Shown in pieces: positions 16,001-25,359 of a stretch of DNA of 39,402 nt (within the stretch, counting starts at the first letter, position 1; the number at the start of each line of letters is the position of its first letter). The stretch is from positions 1-39,402 of the forward strand of contig CAZAXF010000028.1 of NCBI GenBank assembly GCA_964489055.1. The letters are read 5' to 3'. A program made the translations under genes and the position numbers. Source of the stretch: 66-474 sp964489055. Lineage in GTDB: Bacteria; Pseudomonadota; Gammaproteobacteria; Xanthomonadales; Rhodanobacteraceae. The notes beneath the pieces are model-generated. The model did no database searches, was not told the DNA's origin, and saw only the letters and a list, made by a program, of their open reading frames with translations.

Positions 16001-17269
16001 GATCCCGGCTTCAAGGTCGAGGACGGACACGTGCAGGTGACCTTCAAGCCGGGGCAGGACCGGGTGGCATGGCGCAGCGCGCTCGATGCCGGATCCGCAT
16101 TGCGGCTTCGCGCGCCGGCGCTGGGAACGCGCGCCGAAGTGTGGCGTATCGGCAGCGCGCCGCTGCTGCACCTGGCATTTTCCGGCGTGCCCGAGGCGAC
16201 GGCCGGGGATGACGACGGGCAGGGCGCCGCGCACGTGTTCCGGCCGTTGCCCGGCGAGACGCTGGATGTGGCGATCACGCGCCCGGCGGCGGTGGCCGGC
16301 GGCAGCGTCGCCTTCGACAACGTGATGCTTGCCGCGGCGCGTGGCGACCATGCGCTGGAATCAACCCTGACCGCGGTTGCGCGCAGCACCCGCGGGGGTG
16401 ACGTCACGGTGCGGCTGCCGCAGGGCGCGGATCTGCTGGAGACCCGGCGCGACGGCCAGGCGATGCAACTGGAGCCGCACGATGGCCACGTGACGCTGCC
16501 GCTGCAGCCCGGAGTCCAGACGTTCCGCCTGCGTTTTCGCGATGCCTCGGCACTCGGCATGCTGGCGCAGACACCGGCGGTTTCGCTGGATGCGCCGGCG
16601 GCCAACATCCGCACGTCCCTGGAATTGCCGCATGACCGCTGGGTGCTGTGGACGTGGGGCCCGCAGGCCGGCCCGGCGGTGTTGTACTGGGCGCAGCTGG
16701 CGGTATTGCTGCTGGTCGCGATCGCACTGGCGCGGTTCGCGCCGACGCCGCTGCGCTGGTGGCACTGGCTGCTGCTGGGGCTCGGCTTTTCCACTTTCGC
16801 GTGGAGCGCGTTCGTGGTGGTCGCGGCGTGGCTGATCGCGCTGGGCTGGCGCGCGCGCAGCGATCGCGTGACGAGACTGTCAACGATTCCATTCAACCTC
16901 GTGCAGGTGCTGCTGGGGCTGTTCACGCTGATCGCGCTGCTGTGCCTGGTGGCCTCGGTGCCGCACGGCCTGCTGGGCCGTCCGGACATGCGCATCGCGG
17001 GCATGGGTTCCACGGCGTGGTCGTTGCACTGGTTTGCCGACCGCAGCACGGGCGCGCTGCCGACCGGACATGCGTTCAGCTTGCCGCTGTGGGCGTACAA
17101 GCTGGCGATGCTGCTGTGGGCGCTGTGGCTGGCCAACGCGCTGGTGCGCTGGATGCACTGGGGATTCCGGGCCTGGATGCGCGGCGGCTACTGGAAATCG
17201 TCACCGACACCGCCGAAGCCGGCCGTGGCGGAACGTGTCGGCGCTTCCGGCGACGATGCGGGTACGTGA
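13094..17269 (+). CDS. Large multi-pass membrane protein, unknown function
   Basis: I do not recognise the family of this 1391-residue protein. A signal peptide (about 1-24) is followed by a beta-rich periplasmic region to about 470, three to four membrane helices (about 473-565), and a periplasmic proline-rich linker (about 590-650) with seven consecutive prolines and LQAVTVTGSQ, a motif like the TonB box of xanthomonad outer-membrane receptors. A helix at about 697-720 follows, then an internal signal-peptide-like segment (about 740-757, ending ARAQ), a second beta-rich region (about 760-1180) and four or five C-terminal helices. The layout suggests an old duplication or fusion of two exported beta-domain plus membrane modules. 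GGAGG six bases before the ATG at 13094 supports the start. It overlaps prmC by 14 bp. Role unknown; cell-envelope transport or assembly is a guess. Confidence 0.85.
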   Translation: MGMQRAAGWFCAWLVLLSGAATAANPQVPPALKDWQAWVLHGHEQQTCPLLSSPDGVTAPQCVWPGHLTLVADRHGAQFRLDVRVEAESDVALPGNRDAWPQDVRVGTAAAVVLDRNGVPTLRLPAGKAIIEGTLHWDQQPARLRLPASIALVDLSVDGTAIAQPERNGDWITLGPGSASRREADALNVRVFRRLSDGTPPMLETRVRLQVAGSAREQLLGPALPEGFVATSLAGGLPARLDPDGRLRVQLRPGNWMLTLDARGTAPLGKLQFTPPPAPWPQQEVWSYADAPALRTTHVAGLPSIDPGQADVPPAWQDLPAYVMKRGAIFTVEQRARGRSGRANRLHLTRALWLDFNGGGLVATDHLTGILRDADRLDAAAPWQLTDARRGDDGQPLLVTRGAQSGTRGVELRTRTLDLHAGLRRAGHGGPQSATGGWQQTLDGVKATLHLPYGYRLLGAPGADHSPDSWVAHWNLLDLFVTALIALLVWRLLGWPWALVALGFVVLSHGEPGAPRWLPAIAVVLGLVARVLPAGRLRKTTRYTGIAALVLAVLATLPFAAVQLRDAMHPQLESTGFAWIAPDSAGSGTVARTEFLPPPPAQRTESAAPAPPAKVVMSTPVPPPPPPPADMAPPVKPQTLQAVTVTGSQAARPGEAGYPPDTVLQSGPGVPGWASLGSRYRLGWSGPVTAQQTWRLVILPAWATRILRVVMLALLVAWLLALARALDLQPRLPRGMGGRGAAGVAGLLLLAALAPQARAQTLPSPELLSQLRARLLEAPKCAPRCTFSPTARVKLQRDALDVLVQVNAQARVAFPLPHMDAPATLQSVHLDGKPAAELVVRDGMPWIALDRGVHQVAMTFRLGSDATSAALHFPSPPPRVDVAAPGWQAAGVDGAKLLSDTLSFTRERKAAMDGVAAASTAQAFPAYVRLARNVSIDLDSTVRNVATRISPAQAGFTVSLPLLEGEHVNDPGFKVEDGHVQVTFKPGQDRVAWRSALDAGSALRLRAPALGTRAEVWRIGSAPLLHLAFSGVPEATAGDDDGQGAAHVFRPLPGETLDVAITRPAAVAGGSVAFDNVMLAAARGDHALESTLTAVARSTRGGDVTVRLPQGADLLETRRDGQAMQLEPHDGHVTLPLQPGVQTFRLRFRDASALGMLAQTPAVSLDAPAANIRTSLELPHDRWVLWTWGPQAGPAVLYWAQLAVLLLVAIALARFAPTPLRWWHWLLLGLGFSTFAWSAFVVVAAWLIALGWRARSDRVTRLSTIPFNLVQVLLGLFTLIALLCLVASVPHGLLGRPDMRIAGMGSTAWSLHWFADRSTGALPTGHAFSLPLWAYKLAMLLWALWLANALVRWMHWGFRAWMRGGYWKSSPTPPKPAVAERVGASGDDAGT

Positions 17270-18116
17270 GCTGCTGGCCAGGGGCGCGCGTGCCTTGCCG
17301 GGCGATGAAGCCCGCCGCGAGGCCGCACTGCTGCTGGCGCACGTGCTGGGAGTGTCCGATGCGTGGCTGGTGGCGCATCGCGACGATGCGGTCGAGGCAT
17401 CCCGCGCGGCCGCTTTCGACGCGTTGCTGCGGCGTCGCGCCAACGGCGAGCCCGTCGCCTACCTGACCGGCGTTCGCGGCTTCCATGCGCTGGATCTGCA
17501 GGTGTCCCCGGCGGTACTGATCCCGCGCCCGGAAACCGAACTGCTGGTCGATCTTGCGCTGCAACGCATCCCCGCGGAAGCCGAATGCGCGGTGGCCGAC
17601 CTTGGCACCGGATCCGGGGCGATTGCCCTGGCAATCGCGCGCGCGCGGCCGCGCGCCGAGGTGCTGGCAACCGATGCCAGCGCAGCGGCGCTGCAGGTCG
17701 CGCGCGGCAATGCCGCACGGCTGGCCATCGGCAACGTGGCGTTTGCCGCGGGCGACTGGTGCGCCGCGCTGGGCGACCGGCGTTTCCACGTCATCGTGTC
17801 CAACCCGCCCTACGTTCCGGAAGGCGACCCGCACCTGGGGAAGGGCGACCCGCGTTTCGAACCACGCGCCGCGCTCGCATCGGGTGCCGATGGCCTCGAC
17901 GCCATCCGCATCCTCGTGCGCGACGCACGCAGGCACCTGCACCCGGACGCCTGGCTGCTGCTGGAACACGGCTTCGACCAGGGCGCGGCGGTGCGTGACC
18001 TGCTGACCCGGCACGCCTACGTCGAAGTCTTCACCGCATGCGATCTCGGCGGCCACGAACGCGCCAGCGGCGGCCGCCTTCCACCCCTCGCCCGCCCGGA
18101 GAGCACGCGGGGGTGA
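17256..18116 (+). CDS. prmC: Release factor glutamine methyltransferase PrmC (HemK)
   Basis: SAM-dependent methyltransferase of 286 residues that methylates the glutamine of the GGQ motif in release factors RF1 and RF2. It has an N-terminal helical domain (about 1-75), the linker RPETELLVDLAL typical of PrmC, motif I VADLGTGSGAIAL (113-126) and the catalytic NPPY (183-186). The following DPHLGKGDPRFEPRAALASGADGL is the family's substrate loop. Length matches E. coli PrmC (277 residues). The start at 17256 lies inside the last codons of the preceding membrane-protein gene, so translation is probably coupled. Confidence 0.95.
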   Translation: MRVRELLARGARALPGDEARREAALLLAHVLGVSDAWLVAHRDDAVEASRAAAFDALLRRRANGEPVAYLTGVRGFHALDLQVSPAVLIPRPETELLVDLALQRIPAEAECAVADLGTGSGAIALAIARARPRAEVLATDASAAALQVARGNAARLAIGNVAFAAGDWCAALGDRRFHVIVSNPPYVPEGDPHLGKGDPRFEPRAALASGADGLDAIRILVRDARRHLHPDAWLLLEHGFDQGAAVRDLLTRHAYVEVFTACDLGGHERASGGRLPPLARPESTRG

Positions 18117-18527
18117 AGCTCCATTGCCGCGCGCGAGCCGCGCTGTGTTCGCCGGACCCGATCCGCCGTAACACGACGGGCAACACGCACCGGATCGGTG
18201 GCACCGTTCCGTGCGCAAAGCGCACGCTACCCGTTTTTCACCCCTCTCCCGCCGGGAGAAGGGACGGGGGTGAGGGTCCGGTACCGCGCGAAGCCGCGCT
18301 GTACTCGTCGGGCCCGACCTGCCGTAGCGTGCGCTCCGCGCACGACGGGCAACACGCACCGGATCGACGGCACCATTCCGTGCGCGGAGCGGACGCTGCG
18401 CGTCACTTGGCCCGATGCGCGGGACGCAGTTTGTCGTCGGGGGATCGGGTTGCAGCCCGCCACTTGACGTCTATAACTACACATGTAATTATGTTTGCAA
18501 CTACATTCGTCGTTGATGTGCTGACCC
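18117..18527. repeat. Gene-free stretch with two diverged direct repeats and palindromes
   Basis: No gene is seen in these 411 bp. A unit of about 105-120 bp occurs twice (18127-18230 and 18282-18401), sharing CGCGCTGT, ACGACGGGCAACACGCACC and the GGCACC-TTCCGTGCGC stretch. Each copy includes an imperfect hairpin around CGTGCGCNNAGCGCACG. Between the copies is a CTCTCCC/GGGAGA palindrome (18244-18259). This is typical of repeat-rich xanthomonad intergenic DNA. The right end holds the promoter and operator of the BlaI-type gene. Confidence 0.75.
18473..18492. promoter_or_regulatory. BlaI/MecI-type operator
   Basis: A 20-bp inverted repeat, ATAACTACACATGTAATTAT, with one mismatch besides the centre. 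The TACA-N2-TGTA core is the recognised BlaI/MecI operator. It lies 36 bp before the BlaI-like start codon in a locally AT-rich patch, so autorepression is expected. A further half site (CTACA) lies at 18501-18505. Confidence 0.75.
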
Positions 18528-18926
18528 ATGTCCAAACCCGTCACTCCCGCCATCAGTGAGGCCGAGAGCCGCGTGATGGAGTTGTTGTGGAACAAGTCTC
18601 CGCAAGGCTCCGAATCGCTGGCCACGGCGCTGTATGCCGAAACCGGATGGCACGAAAACACCGTGCGCACGCTGTTGAACCGGCTGGTGCAAAAGCGCGC
18701 GGTACGCGCGAAGCGCGACGGCCGGCGTTACCTGTATTCGCCCGTGCTGACCCGCGAGGCATGGCAGGCGGCCGAAAGCCGCAGTCTGCTCGACCGGGTG
18801 TTCGGCGGCCGCGTGGCGCCACTGCTGGTGCACTTCAGCCGCCACGAGAAACTCGACAGGAAGGATCTCGCCGAGCTGCGCAAGCTGGTCGAGCGACTGG
18901 AGGATGAGGAGCACCGCGATGACTGA
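18528..18926 (+). CDS. BlaI/MecI/CopY-family repressor
   Basis: Winged-helix repressor of 132 residues. The recognition region is ISEAESRVMELLW, WHENTVRTLLNRLVQKRAV and GRRYLYSPVL, the BlaI/MecI signature. The C-terminal helices provide dimerisation. In the bla/mec systems the repressor is cut or released when the BlaR1/MecR1 metallopeptidase senses a signal. Here the next gene is an M56 peptidase overlapping by 8 bp, so a similar pair is likely. A fitting operator lies upstream. The regulated targets beyond its own operon are unknown; a beta-lactamase is not present in the window. Confidence 0.93.
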   Translation: MSKPVTPAISEAESRVMELLWNKSPQGSESLATALYAETGWHENTVRTLLNRLVQKRAVRAKRDGRRYLYSPVLTREAWQAAESRSLLDRVFGGRVAPLLVHFSRHEKLDRKDLAELRKLVERLEDEEHRDD

Positions 18927-20265
18927 AACCCTGCTCTCGATGCTGGTGGCGGTGACGGCCGGGCTGGCCCTGGCGCTGCTGTTGCGCCGGCCTGCGCGGC
19001 ACGCATTCGGCGCCGGGCCGGCCTTCACGCTGTGGCTGTTGCCGGTGGTGCTGGCGCTGGCGCCGTTGCTGCCGCGCGGGTTCGCCCCGGCGGCGACTTG
19101 GTCGCTGCCGGTGGTTTTGGTGACGGCGCAACCTGCGCACGCTGGCGCGCCTGCGGGCCTCGACTGGCCGCTCGTACTTGCCGTGGCCTGGATCGCGGGC
19201 GCCGCGATCGCACTGTTGCGCCTGCTGCTGCATTACGCGCGGCTGCGGCGCGCAGCACGCCCCGTGCCCGCAGCATGGCTGCGGTGGTTGCGCGATGCGG
19301 CGCCCGACGTGAACCCGCGTCGCGTGCGCGTGCATCCGGAAGGACCGGCGGTGCTGTGGTCGCTGCCGCGCTCGCTGATTTTGCTGCCGCCGGACTTTGG
19401 TCCGCGCGACGCCAACGATGCGACACCCGCGCTGATCCTGCGCCACGAACTGACCCACGCCCGGCGCGGCGATGCGTACTGGAGCCTGGCGATGGAGATG
19501 GCCTCGGCGCTGTTGTGGTTCCACCCGCTGGCCTGGCTGGCGCGGCCGCGGTTCCGGCTGGACCAGGAACTGGCCTGCGATGCTGCGGCGCTGCGTGCGC
19601 TGCCACGGCGCGGAGCCGGCTATGCGCGCGCGCTGCTGGACAGCGTGGTCGCGCGACCCGCGCCGGTACTGATTCCCTGGCTCGCCGAGCCGCAATTGAA
19701 GGAGAGGATTGCCATGATTTCCCGCATCCCGCCGGGCGCGCGGCGTCGCCGCACCGGATTCCTGGCCATCGCCGCATTGCTTGCTGGGGGCATTGCGCTC
19801 GGCGCCGGCACCACCACGGTACGCGCCGCCGCGCCGGCCTCGTCGACCGCACCGCCGGCCGTGGACGTCACCTACAAGAACCGCAACCCACCGCGCTATC
19901 CCGTCGAGGCGATCCAGAAGGGTGAGCAGGGCACGGTGATGCTTGACATCACGGTCGACGCATCCGGCAACGTTGCCAAGGTGGTCGTCGATCCCAAGAA
20001 AACCACTGCTGCGCCGATCCTGCAAACCGCGGCGATCGCGGCGGCGTCCGATTGGAAATTTCACCCGGGCCGGAAGAACGGCCACGCGGTGGGCGGCGTG
20101 GTGACGGTCCCGGTCAAGTTCTCCCTGAGGGCGTGGAAGGTATCGGGACCGCACCCATGTCCGCCCGGATACCACTACCAGCAAGGCTCGCAAAAACAAA
20201 AGTCGTACAAATGCATCGCGGCACCCCCGGCATCGCCGTCGTCCGTCCGGGTGCGGACCCCGTAA
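18919..20265 (+). CDS. M56 (BlaR1-like) peptidase with C-terminal TonB domain
   Basis: Membrane metallopeptidase of 448 residues. N-terminal helices (about 4-20, 28-48, 75-100) are followed by the cytosolic zinc site HELTH (176-180), with Glu217 in DQELACD as third ligand and WFHPLAWLARP as in BlaR1/MecR1. After another membrane helix (about 272-295) the protein carries a TonB C-terminal domain (PPRYPVEAIQKGEQGTVMLDI to VPVKF) instead of the penicillin-binding sensor of BlaR1. The last 40 residues include a CPPGY-type cysteine segment. Start overlap with the repressor (ATGACTGA) implies coupling. It probably relieves repression by its partner; the signal, and whether the TonB domain energises or senses, is inference. 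M56-TonB fusions are known in Gram-negatives. Confidence 0.9.
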   Translation: MTETLLSMLVAVTAGLALALLLRRPARHAFGAGPAFTLWLLPVVLALAPLLPRGFAPAATWSLPVVLVTAQPAHAGAPAGLDWPLVLAVAWIAGAAIALLRLLLHYARLRRAARPVPAAWLRWLRDAAPDVNPRRVRVHPEGPAVLWSLPRSLILLPPDFGPRDANDATPALILRHELTHARRGDAYWSLAMEMASALLWFHPLAWLARPRFRLDQELACDAAALRALPRRGAGYARALLDSVVARPAPVLIPWLAEPQLKERIAMISRIPPGARRRRTGFLAIAALLAGGIALGAGTTTVRAAAPASSTAPPAVDVTYKNRNPPRYPVEAIQKGEQGTVMLDITVDASGNVAKVVVDPKKTTAAPILQTAAIAAASDWKFHPGRKNGHAVGGVVTVPVKFSLRAWKVSGPHPCPPGYHYQQGSQKQKSYKCIAAPPASPSSVRVRTP

Positions 20266-20594
20266 CCCGGTTGCGGCAGTGCCCGGGCGTCCCGGCTGCA
20301 TGTCTGCTTCAAGGATGTGAGCTCGCTCCACATGTCCTGTCGGAGATTCGCGTTCAGTTGGCGGCAGGGGGCGCCGAAACCCATCCCCACCCCGGCCCTC
20401 CCCTTGAAGGGGAGGGAGTGGAAAGGTGGCCTTCCCTTGCCCTGATCATCCCCGTCGCCAGCCGGCGCTCCTGCAGCGGGGGAAGGGAAGCGCGTGGCGG
20501 GTGGGTCCGCAGCGGCGGCAGCATGTATGCTGGCGCGCTGTGGCCCGCAGTGTCGCCGGCCACGATCGTGTCCGGAGACGGGAATACCCGATTC
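20266..20594. other. Gene-free stretch with one palindromic repeat
   Basis: About 330 bp between the M56 gene and dgkA. It contains CCCTCCCCTTGAAGGGGAGGG (a perfect palindrome apart from its centre) at 20396-20416, preceded by CCCATCCCCACCCC. This is the inverse of the last tandem unit after ahpC at 9521-9552, so it is the same repeat family. The dgkA promoter probably lies at its right end. No gene or RNA is recognised. Confidence 0.7.
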
Positions 20595-20972
20595 ATGCCC
20601 AGCAACGTCAACCGCGGTCCGCGTGAAATCTGGAAGGCGCTGGTCTGGTCGCTGTGTGGCCTGCGCGAAGGCTGGCGCGTGGAGGCGTCGTTCCGGCTCG
20701 AGGCGATCCTGTTCGTGATCCTGTTTCCGCTCGGCCTGTGGCTGGGCGACGGCGCGGTCGAGAAGGCGCTGCTGGCCGGCTCGCTGCTGCCGGTTCTGGC
20801 GGCGGAAATGTTGAATTCGGGGCTGGAAGTGGTGGTCGACAAGCTGTGGCCGGACCGCGACCCGGTTGCCGGGCGCGCCAAGGACATGGGCTCGGCGGCG
20901 GTGTTCCTGCTGATGCTGAACGTGCTGGTGGTCTGGATCGTGATCCTCGGCGCGCGCACGGGAGCGTGGTGA
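20595..20972 (+). CDS. dgkA: Diacylglycerol kinase (DgkA)
   Basis: Three-helix inner-membrane kinase of 125 residues that phosphorylates diacylglycerol released during membrane-derived glucan or LPS modification. The family motif is AAEMLNSGLEVVVDKL: Glu71, Asn74 and Glu78 correspond to catalytic and metal-binding positions of E. coli DgkA (Glu69 and following). WRVEASFRLE at 28-37 is the usual N-terminal amphipathic helix. Length is close to the E. coli enzyme (122). The ATG at 20595 is chosen on family length; longer upstream frames run through repeat DNA. Its stop overlaps the next start codon by one base. Confidence 0.94.
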   Translation: MPSNVNRGPREIWKALVWSLCGLREGWRVEASFRLEAILFVILFPLGLWLGDGAVEKALLAGSLLPVLAAEMLNSGLEVVVDKLWPDRDPVAGRAKDMGSAAVFLLMLNVLVVWIVILGARTGAW

Positions 20973-21463
20973 TGGACGCGATGCGCTGGTTGCGGCACTG
21001 GTTTCACGCGCCGGCAAGCCGCGCGTTTCCGCCGGACGTGATGACCGAGATCCAGGACGCGATCACGGCCGGCGAGGTCAAGCACGACGGCGAAATCTGC
21101 TTCGTGGTCGAGGCGCGGTTGCCGGCTCGCTACCTGCTCGGCGGCCGCCACGTGCGCGAGCGCGCCGAAGGCGTGTTCGCCGACCTCAAGGTTTGGGATA
21201 CCGAGCGGCGTACCGGCATCCTGATCTACGTGCTGCTGGGTGATTACGACATCGAGATCATTCCCGATCGCGGCGTGGTGGCGCGCGTGCCGGACGGATC
21301 GTGGGAACGCATCATCGGCTTCATGAGCGAGCAGTTCCGCGGCGAGCACTGGAAGGAAGGCGCGCTGGCGGGCATCGAGGCCACGCACAACCTGCTGGAA
21401 CTGTACCTGCCGCCCGGACCCGGGCGGAATGCCGAGACCCGCCAGGCGGCGACGGTGCTGTGA
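20972..21463 (+). CDS. TPM-domain protein
   Basis: A 163-residue protein carrying a TPM (TPM_phosphatase) fold, seen in TERRRTGILIYVLLGDYDIEIIPDRGV and in the C-terminal EGALAGIEATHNLLELYLP. In plants TLP18.3-type TPM proteins have phosphatase activity or aid photosystem repair; bacterial members are often membrane-linked with unclear function. No signal peptide or membrane helix is visible in this shorter form. The start codon shares a base with the dgkA stop (TGATG), so both form one operon. A miniature inverted-repeat element begins six bases after the stop. Confidence 0.85.
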   Translation: MDAMRWLRHWFHAPASRAFPPDVMTEIQDAITAGEVKHDGEICFVVEARLPARYLLGGRHVRERAEGVFADLKVWDTERRTGILIYVLLGDYDIEIIPDRGVVARVPDGSWERIIGFMSEQFRGEHWKEGALAGIEATHNLLELYLPPGPGRNAETRQAATVL

Positions 21464-21468
21464 CCTGC

Positions 21469-21647
21469 CTAGCCTGCATTATTCATCAGCGTTCGTAGCG
21501 AGCCGGTTCAAGGGCATGTCATGAGCGGGTTTCGCGACCGAGGGGCGCGCAGGCGTAGTTTCACTACGTCGAGCACCCCGATCGAGCGAAAGCCGCGCAT
21601 GGCGTGTCACTGGGCCGGCGCAGTAGAAGACTGGTGAATAATGCAGG

Positions 21648-21651
<4 letters not shown>
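21469..21651. mobile_element. MITE-like inverted-repeat element, copy 1
   Basis: A 183-bp element bounded by CTAGCCTGCATTATTCATCA and, inverted at the right end, CTAACCTGCATTATTCACCA (18 of 20 bases match). The interior is itself an imperfect long palindrome centred on CGTAGTTTCACTACG. It encodes nothing. The right terminus provides the TAA stop codon (21648-21650) of the thioredoxin-domain gene read from the other side. A related copy lies at 23757-23963. The ends suggest mobilisation in trans by a transposase not present here. Confidence 0.8.
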
Positions 21652-23747
<2,096 letters not shown>

Positions 23748-23756
23748 GTGACCATG

Positions 23757-23963
23757 CTAGCCCGCATTTCCCACCGCGTCGCGTAGCGAGACGTTCCGAG
23801 GGCGTGCGCCGATTGGTGATCGCGACCGAGGCGCGCGCAGATGTACTGCACGTACGTTGCGTATGCTGACCGAGCGAGCGCCAGGCAGAGCCTGCCCCGG
23901 ACTCGGTCCGGGGGTGCGACATCGGGGCTTCCCAGTCGTGAGGTGGTGAGAAAAGCGGGCTGG
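23757..23963. mobile_element. MITE-like inverted-repeat element, copy 2
   Basis: A 207-bp element with CTAGCCCGCATTTCCCACC at the left and, inverted, CCAGCCCGCTTTTCTCACC at the right. The terminal sequence, the CGTAGCGAG segment just inside, and the interior GCGACCGAGG with GCGCGCAG correspond to copy 1 at 21469-21651, so both belong to one family, this copy being more diverged. It sits between the divergent YyaL-like and RlmI-like genes, where it must overlap or replace their promoter regions. Confidence 0.7.
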
Positions 23964-24033
23964 CGGTGACGACGTGCTTGCGATGTTGGCTGGCGCGCCG
24001 CTACCGTGCGCCGTTGTCCCGGAATCCCGACAC

Positions 24034-25239
24034 GTGCCGAAAGCGGTCGAATATCCTGCATTGCACCTAAAGCGCGGCGAGGACGCGCGCCTGCGCGCCG
24101 GGCACTTGTGGGTGTTCGCCAACGAGGTCGATGTCGCGCGCTCGCCGCTGGCGTCGTTCCAACCGGGCGAGCCCTGCGTGATCGTTGCCGCCGGCGGCAA
24201 GCCGGTCGGCGTCGGCTACGTCAATCCGCACTCGCTGATCTGCGCGCGGCTGGTGGCGCGCGGGACGAAACACCCGCTCGATGCGTCGCTGTTGGCCCAC
24301 CGGATCCAGGTGGCCCTGGCGCTGCGGGAACGTTTGTACGCCGAGCCGTACTACCGGTTGCTGTATGGCGAATCCGACGGGGTGCCGGGCCTGGCGCTGG
24401 ATCGCTTCGACGACGTGGTCGTGGCGCAGGCGACCACGGCCGGCATCGAACACCTGAAGGGCGCGGTCGAGGCGGCGGTGCAAAAGGTGCTCAAGCCGCG
24501 AGCGCTGATCTGGAAGAATGATGCCGGCATCCGCGAGCTGGAAGGCTTGATGGCCTATGCGGACATCGGATTCGGCGAGCCGCCCGGTGCGCTGCACGTG
24601 CGCGAGGGCGGCCTGGATTTCGAGGTCGATGCGATCGGCGGCCAGAAGACCGGCTGGTTCTACGACCAGCGCGCCAACCGCGATGCGCTGGCGCCGTTCG
24701 TCGGCGGCGCGCGGGTGCTGGACGTGTTCTCGTATCTGGGCGCCTGGGGCCTGCGCGCCGCGGCCATGGGCGCAGGCGACGTCACCTGCGTGGATGCGTC
24801 CGCCGATGCGGTGCAGCGAGTCGGGCGCAACGCGCAGCGCAATGGCCTTGCCGAACGCGTCCGTGCGGTACGCGCCGACGCGTTCGACTTCCTCAAGGCC
24901 GCGCGCGAAGCACGCGAACGTTTCGACGTGGTGATCCTCGATCCGCCGGCTTTCGTCAAGCGCCGCAAGGATTTCAGGCAGGGAGCGCAAGCGTACCGGC
25001 GCATCAACGAGCTGGCGATGCAGGTGCTCGCGCGCGAGGGCATCCTGGTGACCTGTTCGTGTTCGTACCACATGCCGCGCGCGGCGCTTATGGACGCGGT
25101 GCAGAAGGGCGCGCGCCACCTTGACCGCAACGTGCAGGTGCTCAAGCAGTTGCAGCAGGCGCCGGATCATCCGGTGCATCCGGCGATTCCGGAGACGGAG
25201 TACCTGAAGGGTTTCGTCTGCCGGGTGCTGCCCGCGTAG
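24034..25239 (+). CDS. rlmI: RlmI-like 23S rRNA (cytosine-C5) methyltransferase
   Basis: SAM-dependent RNA methyltransferase. An N-terminal PUA-like domain (LHLKRGEDARLRAGHLWVF) is followed by a middle domain with YRLLYGESDGVPGLALDRFD, the QKTGWFYDQRANR motif, the SAM site VLDVFSYLGAWGL, and the catalytic region VILDPPAFVKRR and VTCSCSYHM. Together they mark the RlmI/RlmK-L group; E. coli RlmI (396 residues) methylates C1962 of 23S rRNA. The GTG at 24034 gives 401 residues and starts at the usual distance before the PUA domain. Starts at 23974 (GTG) and 23983 (ATG) are in frame and possible, but add 17-20 atypical residues close to the MITE end. Confidence 0.88.
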   Translation: MPKAVEYPALHLKRGEDARLRAGHLWVFANEVDVARSPLASFQPGEPCVIVAAGGKPVGVGYVNPHSLICARLVARGTKHPLDASLLAHRIQVALALRERLYAEPYYRLLYGESDGVPGLALDRFDDVVVAQATTAGIEHLKGAVEAAVQKVLKPRALIWKNDAGIRELEGLMAYADIGFGEPPGALHVREGGLDFEVDAIGGQKTGWFYDQRANRDALAPFVGGARVLDVFSYLGAWGLRAAAMGAGDVTCVDASADAVQRVGRNAQRNGLAERVRAVRADAFDFLKAAREARERFDVVILDPPAFVKRRKDFRQGAQAYRRINELAMQVLAREGILVTCSCSYHMPRAALMDAVQKGARHLDRNVQVLKQLQQAPDHPVHPAIPETEYLKGFVCRVLPA

Positions 25240-25267
25240 GCCCGCCCCCGTGCGGGCGGGCTTGGGT
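25240..25267 (+). terminator. Possible terminator after the RlmI-like gene
   Basis: A GCCCGC/GCGGGC hairpin follows the stop codon at once and is followed by a short T-containing run (CTTGGGTT). The T-tract is weak, so efficiency is uncertain. Confidence 0.5.
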
Positions 25268-25326
25268 TGCGGGTGCGGTTGCCCGCATAATGGCCCATTC
25301 CGCTTGATCCGACCCCTCATCCCCGG

Positions 25327-25349
25327 CCTTTCTCCCGAAGGGAGAAGGG
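25327..25349. repeat. Palindromic repeat supplying the lgt ribosome binding site
   Basis: CCTTTCTCCC, GAA, GGGAGAAGGG: ten-base arms with one mismatch. The right arm runs into GGGAG (25347-25351), which is the Shine-Dalgarno sequence of lgt. The same style of palindrome appears at 18244-18259. Folding of the hairpin could partly cover the ribosome binding site. Confidence 0.65.
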
Positions 25350-25359
25350 AGCCAAGTCC

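Noticed and set aside
13058..16351. Minus-strand open frame of 1097 codons opposite the large membrane protein
   Set aside because: The plus-strand frame has signal peptide, membrane helices and a strong ribosome binding site; the opposite frame has low-complexity composition.
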